Source: Desulfuromonadales bacterium
GTDB taxonomy: Bacteria > Desulfobacterota > Desulfuromonadia > Geobacterales > Pseudopelobacteraceae
Direction: 5' to 3'
Length of the DNA stretch: 26,103 bases
NCBI GenBank assembly: GCA_015688915.1
Contig: JAATGX010000300.1
Coordinates: forward strand, 1 to 26,103
The position numbers and the translations under genes are program-made. Below the pieces are notes generated by a model that worked only from the letters and a program-made list of their open reading frames with translations, was not told the DNA's origin and did no database searches. Below are positions 15,004-23,323 of the stretch, piece after piece (within the stretch, counting starts at the first letter, position 1; each line of letters opens with the position of its first letter).

Positions 15004-16218
15004 ATGGTAAAAAGGATCGGGTTAGGGCTGTGCCTGCTGCTGATGGGCCACGCCGCGCTGGCGGCCCCTCTGCCGAAAGAGGGCGCTGTCGGCGAGGGGG
15101 TGGACCGGGTTGTGAGCAGGGCGATTGCGGAGAACCGGATTGTCGGTGCCGTTGTGGTCGTCGCGCAGAACGGAAAGGTCCTGTATGACAAGGCCGCCGG
15201 CCTCGCCGATCGTGAAGACCGCCTGCCGATGCGGAAGGATACGGTATTCCGGCTCGCCTCGATGACAAAACCCCTTGTTGCGGTGGCCGCCCTGCGCCTC
15301 GCGGATCAGGGCCTCCTCAGGCTCGATGATCCGGTGACGAAATGGCTCCCGGACTTCAAGCCCCGGACCGCCGACGGCAGGGTTCAACCCATCACCATAC
15401 GGCACCGACTGACCCATACGTCGGGGTTGAACTATACGTTGCTCGAAGCTGGCGATGGGCCGTACCACAGGCTGGGGGTTTCCGACGGGCTCAATGACAC
15501 CGGCATGTCACTGGACGAAAACCTGAGCCGCATAGCGCGGGCCCCCCTCCTGTTTGTCCCCGGGACCTCCTGGCAGTACTCGCTTGCACTGGATGTGCTG
15601 GGGAGGGTCATTGAAAAGGCGACCGGCCAGAACCTCGCTTCCGCCATACGGAACCTGGTGACCGGGCCGCTCTCGATGAACGACACGGAATTTACTGCGT
15701 CTCATCCCGGGCGTCTTGCAACCCCCTATGCCGACGCCAAGCCGGTCCCGGTGCGAATGACCTCGCTGTACCGGCTCCCCTTCGGCCTCAGCACGGTGGA
15801 TTTTTCTCCGGCCCGGGCTTTCAACAGGAATGCCTATCCCTCCGGCGGCGCGGGCATGGTGGGAACCGCAGCCGATTACCTGCGGTTTCTCGAAGCGGTC
15901 AGAACGGGAGATACTGCCATCCTGAAGCCTGAAACAAGCAGGGCCCTGTTCGAAAGCAGCATGGGCACCCGGTATATTTCGGGAGGAGAACCGGGGTGGG
16001 GATGGGCGCTCATCTCCGCGATCCTGCTTGATCCGGAAGTTGCCAAGAGCCCCCAGAACAGGGGCACCATCGGATGGGGCGGTGTCTATGGCAGTACATG
16101 GTGGGTCGACCGGACCGCCGGGCTGACGGTGGTGATCCTGACGAATACCGCCCTTGAGGGAATGCTGGGCAGTTTCACCTCCGAGGTGAAGCGTGCGGTT
16201 TACGATGCACTCAAATAA
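15004..16218 (+). CDS. Secreted class C beta-lactamase-fold serine hydrolase
   Basis: The 404-residue protein has a signal peptide (1-21, hydrophobic core LGLGLCLLLMG... with ALA cleavage), so it is exported to the periplasm or beyond. The catalytic S86-x-x-K89 is in LASMTKP. Tyr in the WQYSLALDVLG segment takes the YxN position, and the C-terminal GWGGVYGSTWWVD segment takes the KTG position. An HTSGL motif in the middle is typical of esterase-like members such as EstB and LACTB relatives. A strong AAAGGAGG precedes the ATG. It is probably an esterase or peptidase rather than a drug-hydrolysing beta-lactamase, though this cannot be settled from sequence. It may be the last gene of the operon or have its own promoter; a large hairpin follows it. 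Confidence 0.9.
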   Translation: MVKRIGLGLCLLLMGHAALAAPLPKEGAVGEGVDRVVSRAIAENRIVGAVVVVAQNGKVLYDKAAGLADREDRLPMRKDTVFRLASMTKPLVAVAALRLADQGLLRLDDPVTKWLPDFKPRTADGRVQPITIRHRLTHTSGLNYTLLEAGDGPYHRLGVSDGLNDTGMSLDENLSRIARAPLLFVPGTSWQYSLALDVLGRVIEKATGQNLASAIRNLVTGPLSMNDTEFTASHPGRLATPYADAKPVPVRMTSLYRLPFGLSTVDFSPARAFNRNAYPSGGAGMVGTAADYLRFLEAVRTGDTAILKPETSRALFESSMGTRYISGGEPGWGWALISAILLDPEVAKSPQNRGTIGWGGVYGSTWWVDRTAGLTVVILTNTALEGMLGSFTSEVKRAVYDALK

Positions 16219-16222
16219 TCCC

Positions 16223-16256
16223 GCCGGGCCCCGGATGATGAGATCCGGGGCCCGGC
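16223..16256. terminator. Strong GC hairpin between convergent genes
   Basis: A perfect 14-bp stem (GCCGGGCCCCGGAT at 16223-16236 with its complement at 16243-16256) closes a six-base loop. It starts five bases after the hydrolase stop and lies between converging genes. There is no T run, so termination would rest on stem strength or Rho. Confidence 0.65.
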
Positions 16257-16287
16257 GCCCCCTTACCTTACCCCCCTCCAGAACCCG

Positions 16288-17136
16288 CTATACCATTTTC
16301 GCAATTGCCGCTGCCACGGGTGTCGTCGGCCTGCCGATCAAGGCGCTGAGCTGAAGGCTGTCATCAAACAAAGCGCCTTGTGAGGCTCCCGTGTCCGAAT
16401 CGGCAAGCAATTCGGCGATCGTTTCCGGCAGCCCCGCGCTTAGAAGAAGTTTTTTGTACTCGGATTCCGGCAGGTTCACGTAACCGATGTTCCTGCCGGA
16501 CTGGTGCGATAGTTCCGCGGCAAACTCCGCCAGGGTGTAGGCGGTGTCGCCGGCCAGTTCATGGACGCGTCCCGCCTGGCCGTCCGTGGTCAACACTGTG
16601 GCCGCTGCTTCCGCATAGTCGGCCCGCGAAGCGGATGATATCCGGCCGGCACCCGCACACCCGTAGATTGCGCCATGCTCCAGGGCTGCCGGCACACCGG
16701 CGGTATGGTTCTCGGTGTACCAGCCGTTGCGCAACAAGGCAAAAGGAACTCCGGACGCGCGGATTATGGTTTCCGTTTCCTTGTGTTCGGCCGCAAGCCC
16801 GAGTAACGAGGTGTCGGCGTGGAGGACACTCGTGTAAGCCAACAACTTCACGCCCGCCCGTTTGGCAGCCTCGATGACGGTGTGATGCTGGCCAACCCGT
16901 TGCCCTATTTCGTTGGAAGAGATCAGTAACAGTTTGTCCGCGCCTTTGAGCGCCTCGTCCCAGGTCGCGGGCACGGTGTAATCGGCATAGCGCACGTGCA
17001 CTCCCAATGCCGCAATGTCCTTGGCTTTGTCAATATTACGCACTGCGGCAACGATGCCGGCCGCGGGTGTTTTTTTCAGCAATGATGCGATGACCAAGCG
17101 GCCCAGTTGTCCGGTGGCTCCCGTGATGACGATCAT
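16288..17136 (-). CDS. qorB: NAD(P)H:quinone oxidoreductase-like NmrA/SDR protein (QorB family)
   Basis: The 282-residue protein has the N-terminal NADP-binding motif TGATGQLG (5-12). Its later segments are characteristic of E. coli QorB (YtfG): KLLLISSNEIGQR, LLAYTSVLHADTSLLGLA, FALLRNGWYTEN and LADSDTGASQGALFDDS. The overall match I recall is close and collinear. It should reduce quinones with NADPH in the cytoplasm. ATG 17136 is preceded by AAAGGAG on the minus strand; an upstream extension to 17184 is unnecessary. It is divergent from a TetR-family gene with palindromes around it, so it may belong to that regulon. In E. coli the neighbouring regulator is of another family (QorR, HxlR type). 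Confidence 0.9.
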   Translation of the reverse strand: MIVITGATGQLGRLVIASLLKKTPAAGIVAAVRNIDKAKDIAALGVHVRYADYTVPATWDEALKGADKLLLISSNEIGQRVGQHHTVIEAAKRAGVKLLAYTSVLHADTSLLGLAAEHKETETIIRASGVPFALLRNGWYTENHTAGVPAALEHGAIYGCAGAGRISSASRADYAEAAATVLTTDGQAGRVHELAGDTAYTLAEFAAELSHQSGRNIGYVNLPESEYKKLLLSAGLPETIAELLADSDTGASQGALFDDSLQLSALIGRPTTPVAAAIAKMV

Positions 17137-17221
17137 GACACTACTCCTTTCAAGAGCGATTGATAGGTTGTACGTATGTAGCATATCACCATTCAGGCAA
17201 GTACGTTGTTGCGTTTTTTAC

Positions 17222-17234
17222 CTAACGGTGTTAG
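17222..17234. promoter_or_regulatory. Palindromic operator CTAAC-N3-GTTAG before the second TetR gene
   Basis: CTAACGGTGTTAG lies ten bases before ATG 17245, in the region between divergent qorB and tetR. Its arms are identical to the core of the larger palindrome at 17837-17861. Autorepression by the TetR protein is the likely meaning. Confidence 0.6.
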
Positions 17235-17244
17235 ACGTGTTCAC

Positions 17245-17826
17245 ATGTCGCGAGAGCAAGCAAGTAAACTCCTCATTCTTAAGACGGCACGCCAGATGGC
17301 AAAAGCATCCGGTTGGAATGCCGTCTCTGTGCGAAAGATCGCGGATCAGATGTGTTACAAGGCACCTGTCATCTACGAATTTTTCGAGAGCCGGGAAGAC
17401 TTGGTGGCCCAGGTTCTCATTGATGGCTTTGAGGATTTACGGAAGACCATTTCGGTGACGTGGAAAAAACAAGGGTCTCCGAAATCTTCCCTTGTGGCTG
17501 TTTGCCTGGCGTACTGGAAATATGCGAACAAAAATCCTGAAATTTACGAGGCCATGGGAATTTTCGTGGGGCTTAAGAAGAGTCATGGAGGTTTATTGAA
17601 GCAGGCTGAAGGGTTTTGTTCAGAGGTTTCCGAAATTCTGGCTGAATGGGCCGAGGCACATTCGATCAAGAAATTTGATCCTCTTCAGGCAACGGAAATT
17701 CTCTGGGCTCATCTTCATGGCCTGGTTTCTCTGGGAATTTCGGGTCAGCTTGGCGGACCCAGGAAAGTTGAGGGCCTCATTGAGAGGTCCTGTGAAATTT
17801 TCGAAAATGGGTTGAAGGCAGTTTAA
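17245..17826 (+). CDS. TetR-family transcriptional regulator
   Basis: The 193-residue regulator has a helix-turn-helix at about 28-47 (VSVRKIADQMCYKAPVIYEF, followed by FESREDL). Its effector domain contains AEILWAHLHGLVSLGI-like features, a WxHLHGL segment seen in a subgroup with a WHG-type C-terminus. ATG 17245 is chosen because the palindrome at 17222-17234 would otherwise be coding; no clear ribosome binding site precedes it. The gene is flanked by matching palindromes on both sides, one before itself and one before the SDR-like gene. It is therefore probably an autoregulated repressor of that gene and perhaps of qorB. Base use looks more AT-rich than in the surrounding genes, suggesting acquisition together with the next gene. 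Confidence 0.88.
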   Translation: MSREQASKLLILKTARQMAKASGWNAVSVRKIADQMCYKAPVIYEFFESREDLVAQVLIDGFEDLRKTISVTWKKQGSPKSSLVAVCLAYWKYANKNPEIYEAMGIFVGLKKSHGGLLKQAEGFCSEVSEILAEWAEAHSIKKFDPLQATEILWAHLHGLVSLGISGQLGGPRKVEGLIERSCEIFENGLKAV

Positions 17827-17836
17827 AAAATTTAAG

Positions 17837-17861
17837 CTTGATCTAACATCGTTAGATCAAG
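17837..17861. promoter_or_regulatory. Perfect 25-base palindromic operator before the SDR-like gene
   Basis: CTTGATCTAAC (17837-17847), spacer ATC, then its exact complement GTTAGATCAAG (17851-17861). It begins 10 bases after the TetR stop and ends 17 bases before the next ATG. It shares the CTAAC-N3-GTTAG core with the site at 17222-17234. No T run follows, so a terminator is less likely than an operator. Confidence 0.75.
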
Positions 17862-17878
17862 GAAAGAGAAGGATTTAC

Positions 17879-18832
17879 ATGAAATATGCACTATTGGGAG
17901 CGGCTGGAGCTGTGGGAAAGGAGCTTGGCAAAGTGCTTGCCGCGCGAGGCGAGATGTTCCGTGTGGTTGGCCGCAACCTCACGGAGCTCAAGACCGCTTT
18001 CGGCTCCTACGGGCCTCTTGTCGATTACCATGTTGCCGATCTTTTGGATCCGGAAGCGGCCGCACAGGCCATGAGTGGAATTGATACGGTCTTTTATCTG
18101 GTCGGTGTTCCCTATCATCGCTTTGAGCTTCATCCACGGATATCTGAGATCGTCGTGAACTCCGCCGCGAAATCAGGGGTTCGGCATTTCATTCACCTGA
18201 GCACTCTTTACAGTTATGGGCTGATGACGTCATCCCGGATCACGGAAGGTCATCCTCGTGATCCTCATACCTACAAAGGGCGCATGCGAAAAGAGCAGGA
18301 AGACATCGTGCTGGCTGCCCATGGGAAAAATGGCATGAACGTCACTATCTTATGTCCGCCCGACTTTTACGGTGGAGATTCGTCTTTGAGCCTGGTTCAC
18401 AGAGTTTTCGAGGGTGCGCTTTTGAATAAGCCCGCCGATGTTATCGGACCCATCGATCTGCCCCATGAGTTTGTGTATGTTCCCGACCTCGCCCTCACGC
18501 TCTTTCAGCTCTCGCAGAAGGAAGAAGCGTATGGTCGTCGTTGGAATCTGGGCGGATATGGGTACATCACGGTTCGGGACTTTGCGAAAAAAATCTATGC
18601 GGAAACGGGCGCACAGCTAAGACTGCGAGTGGCCGGAAAATGGCTTCTGCGAATTCTGGGGCTTAAGGATGTGTTCATGCGGGAATTCGTTGAGATGCAT
18701 TATTTGATGTCGAAGCCTATCTTTGTCGATGATTCGAATCTGAAAAAGCTGATTCCCGAGCTTCAGAAAACGAGCTACGACGAAGGAATACGTAAGACTT
18801 TGGAGTTTATGAAAAAATTGAAAGCAACATGA
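17879..18832 (+). CDS. NAD(P)-binding epimerase/SDR-like protein (atypical)
   Basis: The 317-residue protein starts with the Rossmann motif LLGAAGAVGKELGKVL (5-20) and has VADLLDPEAAAQAMSGIDTV and HFIHLSTLYSYG, as in extended short-chain dehydrogenases. The usual YxxxK active-site pair is not present in normal spacing; near the expected place the sequence reads HTYKGRMRKEQ. It may be an atypical reductase or epimerase. GAAGGA precedes the ATG. It lies under a perfect TetR-type palindrome and directly after the regulator gene, so it is probably its main target. The A/T-richer codon choice, shared with the regulator, suggests the pair was acquired together. The substrate is unknown. Confidence 0.85.
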   Translation: MKYALLGAAGAVGKELGKVLAARGEMFRVVGRNLTELKTAFGSYGPLVDYHVADLLDPEAAAQAMSGIDTVFYLVGVPYHRFELHPRISEIVVNSAAKSGVRHFIHLSTLYSYGLMTSSRITEGHPRDPHTYKGRMRKEQEDIVLAAHGKNGMNVTILCPPDFYGGDSSLSLVHRVFEGALLNKPADVIGPIDLPHEFVYVPDLALTLFQLSQKEEAYGRRWNLGGYGYITVRDFAKKIYAETGAQLRLRVAGKWLLRILGLKDVFMREFVEMHYLMSKPIFVDDSNLKKLIPELQKTSYDEGIRKTLEFMKKLKAT

Positions 18833-18863
18833 AGTCCGGCGGCAACGCCACATGGTTGATGAT

Positions 18864-18926
18864 GGGGAGGATCTCCTCCCCCTGGGCCAGCCGGCACCCA
18901 TGCCAGGGCCGGTTGGCCGTGGCATG
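18864..18926. terminator. Two hairpins between convergent genes
   Basis: GGGGAGGA/TCCTCCCC (18864-18881, two-base centre) is followed by CATGCCA...TGGCATG (18899-18905 and 18920-18926) with an inner GGCC pair. They lie between the SDR-like gene and the convergent isochorismatase-family gene. No T run is present, so this is a possible bidirectional termination region. Confidence 0.45.
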
Positions 18927-18948
18927 AACAATCGCCCTCCCGCCGCTG

Positions 18949-19581
18949 TCAGTCCGCCGTGGAAAAGCGGGCGCGTTGGTTCGAAGCGTAGATCGTGTCC
19001 CGTTCCGGCGGCCTTCCCGTGTGAAGGATGTCGATCCATTCCGCGGTGCTCATGACAGCCGCGAAGTTCGACTGCATCACCACGGTGACAATGCGGTGGA
19101 TTTCCTCGGCTGTTGCGGAACCGGCGCGATTGGCGTACGGGAGAGCACCCGTGGCGTCGGACAGGACCTCGACCGCGAAACCCGCATGCAGCGCCTGCAC
19201 CACCGTCGAGAAGTCGCAGTTGTGGGTCATGTAGCCGACGATGGTGACCGTATCGACTTGGCGTGCTCTCAACCACTCTTCCAGGCCGGTGCCGCTCAAG
19301 GCGCCGGCCTGGCTTTTCAGGACGTAATGATCCCGGCTGCGCGCGGCGACGGTGCCGTGAAGTTCGGCGCCGGGCGACCCCTTGGCCAGGACCGGCGCGG
19401 CTTTCGGCAGCACATGATGGACGACCACCACCGGCACGGCGGCAGCTCCGGCCGCATCCATGGCCCGGCCGATATTGGCCAGCGATAGTTCCACCGGCGG
19501 ATATTCTATCGGAAGATTTCCCCCCACATAGTCATTCTGCACATCGATCACAATCAAGACCCTGCGCGGTGAATGTTCCAC
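18949..19581 (-). CDS. Isochorismatase-family cysteine hydrolase
   Basis: The 210-residue protein carries the family triad D13 (VLIVIDVQNDY), K89 (YVLKSQAGALSGT) and C122 (GYMTHNCDFST). It therefore probably hydrolyses an amide or related bond through a cysteine nucleophile, as nicotinamidases and similar enzymes do. The start is GTG at 19581, chosen because AAGGAG lies just upstream on the minus strand and no in-frame ATG fits. The frame runs far upstream, but that part is antisense to the AraC gene. It is divergent from a GlxA/FtrA-type regulator, whose relatives often control such hydrolases. The substrate is unknown. Confidence 0.88.
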   Translation of the reverse strand: MEHSPRRVLIVIDVQNDYVGGNLPIEYPPVELSLANIGRAMDAAGAAAVPVVVVHHVLPKAAPVLAKGSPGAELHGTVAARSRDHYVLKSQAGALSGTGLEEWLRARQVDTVTIVGYMTHNCDFSTVVQALHAGFAVEVLSDATGALPYANRAGSATAEEIHRIVTVVMQSNFAAVMSTAEWIDILHTGRPPERDTIYASNQRARFSTAD

Positions 19582-19710
19582 GGTTCTCTCCTTTTCGTAC
19601 CGGATAGGCTGCTTCTGGAAAAGGATTATTACCGTCTTTGCCGGCGAAATATAGTGGCCTGAATGACAATAATAGCTATAATCGGGCCAAACCTTTCTCC
19701 GGAGGCCCGC

Positions 19711-20667
19711 ATGCACCCCGATACCATAGCCGTAATCGCCTTTGACAGGATCAGCCCGTTCCATCTCTCCGTTCCCTGCGCCGTGTTCGGAGAGGATTTT
19801 CAGGACGGAACCATGCCGCGGTTCGAGGTGCTGGTCTGCGGCATGGAAAAGGGGGCGCTGGCCACCAGCGCCGGGTTTGCGCTGGCCCGGCTGCGAGGTC
19901 TCGGCGACGTGAAACATGCCGGGATGATCATCGTGCCGAGTTGGCGCGATCCGGGCGAGCTGCCGCCCCGGCCATTGCTGAACGCCCTTTGCGCGGCCTT
20001 TGAGCGGGGCGCGACGATTGTCGGCCTCTGCCTGGGGAGTTACGTGCTGGCTGCGGCCGGGCTTCTGGATGGCCGCCGGGCGACGACCCACTGGGCCTGG
20101 TCCGACGATCTGGCGGGGCGCTATCCGTTGATTCAGGTGGATCGAGATGTGCTGTACGTGGATGAGGGACAGATCGTCACCTCTGCCGGCGGTGCGGCGG
20201 GGATCGACTGCTGCCTGCATATCCTGCGCGGTTTGCATGGCGCGCAGGTCGCGAGCCGCGTGGCGCGGCGCATGGTGGTGCCGCCGCACCGCCAGGGGGG
20301 GCAGGCGCAGTACATCGAGCAGCCGCTGAAAAAGACGCCGGCGGTTGACCGGTTCTCGGAGTCGCTGGAATGGGTGCAGGCGCATCTGGATCAGCCGCAT
20401 ACCCTGGATACGCTCGCGGAGCGGGCTTGTATGAGCCGCCGCACCTTCACCCGCCGTTTCCGCCGGGTCATCGGAACAACCGTTGGCGCGTGGCTGCTCG
20501 GTCAGCGCCTGGTGCTGGCCCAACGGCTGCTGGAAATTACCTCCAAGCCCATTGACCGGATCGCGCAGGAGTCCGGCTTCGGCTCCGAGGCCTCGCTGCG
20601 CCAGCACTTTTCCCGGACTCTGAAAACATCGCCGGCCCGCTACCGCAAGGAGTTCCGGGGGGCGTGA
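19711..20667 (+). CDS. AraC-family regulator with an N-terminal DJ-1/PfpI-like domain (GlxA/FtrA type)
   Basis: The 318-residue protein has two domains. Residues about 5-190 resemble the DJ-1/PfpI class I amidotransferase fold (TIAVIAFDRISPFHLSVPCAVF at the start, GLCLGSYVLAAAGLLDGRRATTHW with the elbow cysteine). Residues about 220-318 carry the two AraC helix-turn-helices (TLDTLAERACMSRRTFTRRF and IDRIAQESGFGSEASLRQHF). ATG 19711 has GGAGG five bases upstream; an ATG at 19663 is also in frame but has no such site. It is divergent from the isochorismatase-family gene, which it probably activates. It ends 16 bases before the convergent response regulator gene. Confidence 0.92.
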   Translation: MHPDTIAVIAFDRISPFHLSVPCAVFGEDFQDGTMPRFEVLVCGMEKGALATSAGFALARLRGLGDVKHAGMIIVPSWRDPGELPPRPLLNALCAAFERGATIVGLCLGSYVLAAAGLLDGRRATTHWAWSDDLAGRYPLIQVDRDVLYVDEGQIVTSAGGAAGIDCCLHILRGLHGAQVASRVARRMVVPPHRQGGQAQYIEQPLKKTPAVDRFSESLEWVQAHLDQPHTLDTLAERACMSRRTFTRRFRRVIGTTVGAWLLGQRLVLAQRLLEITSKPIDRIAQESGFGSEASLRQHFSRTLKTSPARYRKEFRGA

Positions 20668-20683
20668 GGTGGCCGTGCTCCCG

Positions 20684-21370
20684 CTACGGTTTGAACCGAT
20701 AGCCCGTGCCCCAGATCGTCTCGATGTACACCGGGTTCGCGGGATCGGCTTCGATCTTCTTGCGGATCTTGTGGGTATGCACGGCTATGGTCGCGGTATC
20801 GCCAAAATACTCGTTCCCCCAAATAGCGTCCAGCAGGCGTTCCTTGGTGAAGACGATGTTCGGATGGGAAGCGAGAAACACCAGGATCTCATACTCCTTG
20901 GTCGTCAGTTGCACCTCCTTGCCGTTGACAAAGACCTGGTGCGCTCCGGTATGTATTTCCAGCCCCTTGTGCAGTATCACCTCATGGCTGTCGGCGTTTC
21001 CCTTGAGCCGCTCGTACCGTTTCAGATGCGACTTGATCCGCGCCACGAATTCGGTCGGGCTGAACGGTTTGGTCATATAATCGTCGGCCCCGATGTCAAG
21101 CCCCCTGATCTTGTCGATATCCTCGTTTTTCGCCGAAACCACGATGACCGGGATCTCAAGATTCCTGCGAATTTCGGAGATGATCTCGAAACCGTTTTTC
21201 TGCGGCAGCATCAAATCGACAACGATAATGTCGAACCGGCCGGAAAGGGCCCGTTTGAGGCCGGCCATTCCGTCCTGGACAATCTCCGCGTGGTAGCCGT
21301 TCAGTTGCAGGTAGTCCCGCTCCAGTTCGGCGATGTTGAGATCATCCTCGATAATCAGGACTTTTTTCAT
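20684..21370 (-). CDS. OmpR-family response regulator
   Basis: The 228-residue regulator has a receiver domain (1-120) with acidic pocket E8/D9/D10, phospho-acceptor D52 (IIVVDLMLP) and the KPF motif (DYMTKPFSPTEF). A winged-helix DNA-binding domain follows (about 130-228, LTTKEYEILVFLASHPN and VHTHKIRKKIEADP...GTGYRFKP). ATG 21370 has GAGGAT before it; an in-frame ATG at 21382 is possible. The gene overlaps the upstream kinase gene by 29 bases, so translation is coupled and the kinase is its partner. Tandem repeats upstream of the operon look like a binding site for such a regulator, suggesting autoregulation. Confidence 0.95.
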   Translation of the reverse strand: MKKVLIIEDDLNIAELERDYLQLNGYHAEIVQDGMAGLKRALSGRFDIIVVDLMLPQKNGFEIISEIRRNLEIPVIVVSAKNEDIDKIRGLDIGADDYMTKPFSPTEFVARIKSHLKRYERLKGNADSHEVILHKGLEIHTGAHQVFVNGKEVQLTTKEYEILVFLASHPNIVFTKERLLDAIWGNEYFGDTATIAVHTHKIRKKIEADPANPVYIETIWGTGYRFKP

Positions 21371-22523
21371 CTGTATCCTCATTCCCGGCGCGTTCCGGCA
21401 GCATAATGGTAAAGCAGGTGCCTTCGCCTTCCCGGCTTGTTACGGTGACTTCGCCGCCATGGGCCAGGACCAGTTCCTTGGTGATCGCCAGCCCGAGTCC
21501 GGTGCTTTCGAAATTTTTGGTTCGTTCCGTGTCGATGCGGTAAAACCGGCCGAAAATGTGCGGCAACTTGTCCGGCGGGATGCCCGGCCCGTTGTCCCGG
21601 ATGTCCAGGGCAATCATGGCGTCCCTCCGGTACAGCGCCACCTGGAGCGACAGTCCCTCCTGCCCGTGCCCCACCGCGTTTCTGACGATATTGTTGATGG
21701 CCTGATACATGCGCTTGCAGTCCATATTGACCAGCGGCTCACCGGTCAGGGTATCGGAAACCCGCAGCGGTATGTTGAGACCGTCCAGCTCCAGTTGATA
21801 TTCCTCCATCAGATCGGCAATGTAGCTGCGAATGGGGACCGTGACGAGATTGAACTCCAGCTTTTGCATGTCGAGCTTGGAGAACAGAAACAGGTCGTCG
21901 ATAAGGTGGTTCAGGTACGACACGTTATGATAGATGGTTTTCAGGTACTTGTCCCGCTTTTCGGGCGGCAGGGCCTGGCCCTCAAGCACCGCCTCGATAT
22001 ACCCCTGGATCGCCGTGATGGGGGTTTTCAGGTCATGGGAGATGTTGGCGATCAGGCTTTTCCTGTTCTCTTCGTACTCCGCCTTCATCTGCTCGGCCTG
22101 TTGCAGCTTGTGGGCCATTTCGTTAAACGAGATGATCAGCAATCCCAGGTCATTGGGCACATGGCACGTCACCCGCACGTCGTAGTTGCCGTCGGCAATC
22201 TGATCCACCCCCCGCCGCAGCTCCTGAATGGGAGAGATGATCCGTTTCTCCAGCCGCATCAGGAAGATGAACATGAGCAATTCCTTGAAAACGATCAAGG
22301 CGGCGAAGAAAATGCCGATGGCCTTGATGCCGGCCCAACGGAACAACAGATAGAGGATGATGACGTTGAACAGGAGCACAACCGGGCGGGCATAGCGAAA
22401 GTAACGATGATACGTGATAAATTCCCGTTGATGCTGGTGGAAGTGGTCGTGAAGTTTCCGGAGAGGTGTGCATTGCTCCTCCTCGCAGCGTCTTTGCCAG
22501 GTGCGTCTGAAAAATCTCATCAT
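21342..22523 (-). CDS. Membrane sensor histidine kinase with nearly no extracytoplasmic loop
   Basis: The 393-residue kinase starts at MMRFFRR (22523). A basic and His-rich N-terminal segment (1-46) is followed by two membrane helices, about 47-63 and 68-90, joined by only a few residues. A HAMP-like region (about 90-145) and the HisKA domain follow, with H163 in ANISHDLKTPITAIQGY. The HATPase domain has the N box NNIVRNAVGHG, G1 DIRDNGPGIP and G2 STGLGLAITKEL. With no room for a periplasmic domain it should sense through the membrane, the N-terminus or a partner protein. It lies between a His/Cys-cluster protein gene and its cognate regulator. The signal is unknown. Confidence 0.93.
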   Translation of the reverse strand: MMRFFRRTWQRRCEEEQCTPLRKLHDHFHQHQREFITYHRYFRYARPVVLLFNVIILYLLFRWAGIKAIGIFFAALIVFKELLMFIFLMRLEKRIISPIQELRRGVDQIADGNYDVRVTCHVPNDLGLLIISFNEMAHKLQQAEQMKAEYEENRKSLIANISHDLKTPITAIQGYIEAVLEGQALPPEKRDKYLKTIYHNVSYLNHLIDDLFLFSKLDMQKLEFNLVTVPIRSYIADLMEEYQLELDGLNIPLRVSDTLTGEPLVNMDCKRMYQAINNIVRNAVGHGQEGLSLQVALYRRDAMIALDIRDNGPGIPPDKLPHIFGRFYRIDTERTKNFESTGLGLAITKELVLAHGGEVTVTSREGEGTCFTIMLPERAGNEDTDEKSPDYRG

Positions 22524-22628
22524 TTGTACCCCGGATTCTGAAATACGACAGGAACGCAGGATGCCGTGCCTCTTCCCGCGTCCCTGTCGCGTGCTGCCGG
22601 TCACATTACCGCCGTGGAACGCAGATGG

Positions 22629-23279
22629 TCAGGTGAACTGCACTTCGGCGATTGCCGCCAGGGTATGCCGGCCGCTGTTATCGTCCAGCGCCGTGCTCTC
22701 CAGGTTGGCGGTTATGGTTTCGATGATGTGATCCTTGTTCACCGTTATGACCAGGGTGCCGTTCAGGGTTTCCACCTTGTGCCGCTCCTTGAGAATACCA
22801 TGATGCATGAGGCAATCGTTTTTGAACTGCATCTTTTCCAGCAACATGGTCGCCAATTCCTCGGGAACGTCGCTCAGATCGAGCGAAACCAGGGCCGCTC
22901 CGTTCCCTTTCTCCTCCACCTTCAGGCTGCTCAGGATGCCGAAGGCCAGGGACAGCCTGGTGAACACCCCCTTTATCCCGCAGCAACCGTGCGCGCCGTG
23001 GTGCCGGTGAAACAGCCCGCGCACCATGCCGGAGCCGGAGTGGCACTGGCCCGGGAAATCGAACTCGGTGGTGCTTTCCCGGGTAACATGCCCACCGTCC
23101 AGGTTCAATTTGGAAGAAACCGCGATCCTGCTCTTCCCCGCATCGTTCGTTTCGAACGTGGTGCGCAGGGAGGCGATCTCTTCCTGGTCTCTGCGGACAT
23201 GCGCCTGGAGAACGCCGCCGATCTTCTCCTGATTCCTCATGGCCCGCGTGACATCGTACAACAGTTTGATCTTGTTCAT
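22629..23279 (-). CDS. Conserved-type protein of unknown function with a His/Cys cluster, first gene of the two-component operon
   Basis: The 216-residue soluble protein has a strong AAGGAGG before its ATG. The N-terminal part (MNKIKLLYDVTRAMRNQE) and the beta-rich remainder (for example VETLNGTLVITVNKDHIIETITANLES) suggest an alpha/beta domain. Residues 79-100 form an unusual cluster, C79, H80, H91, H93, H94, H97, C99 and C100, which could bind a transition metal. No signal peptide or membrane helix is present. It lies 105 bases upstream of the kinase gene on the same strand and is likely co-transcribed. A role in sensing for the loop-less kinase is attractive but only inferred. I do not recognise a named family. 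Confidence 0.75.
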   Translation of the reverse strand: MNKIKLLYDVTRAMRNQEKIGGVLQAHVRRDQEEIASLRTTFETNDAGKSRIAVSSKLNLDGGHVTRESTTEFDFPGQCHSGSGMVRGLFHRHHGAHGCCGIKGVFTRLSLAFGILSSLKVEEKGNGAALVSLDLSDVPEELATMLLEKMQFKNDCLMHHGILKERHKVETLNGTLVITVNKDHIIETITANLESTALDDNSGRHTLAAIAEVQFT

Positions 23280-23323
23280 ACCGTAACCTCCTTGAGTGTG
23301 TGATGAGCCTACACTACCCAGGG

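Noticed and set aside
19582..20607. Long upstream extension of the isochorismatase-family frame
   Set aside because: It is antisense to the AraC-type gene; a GTG with a good ribosome binding site at 19581 gives a normal-length protein.
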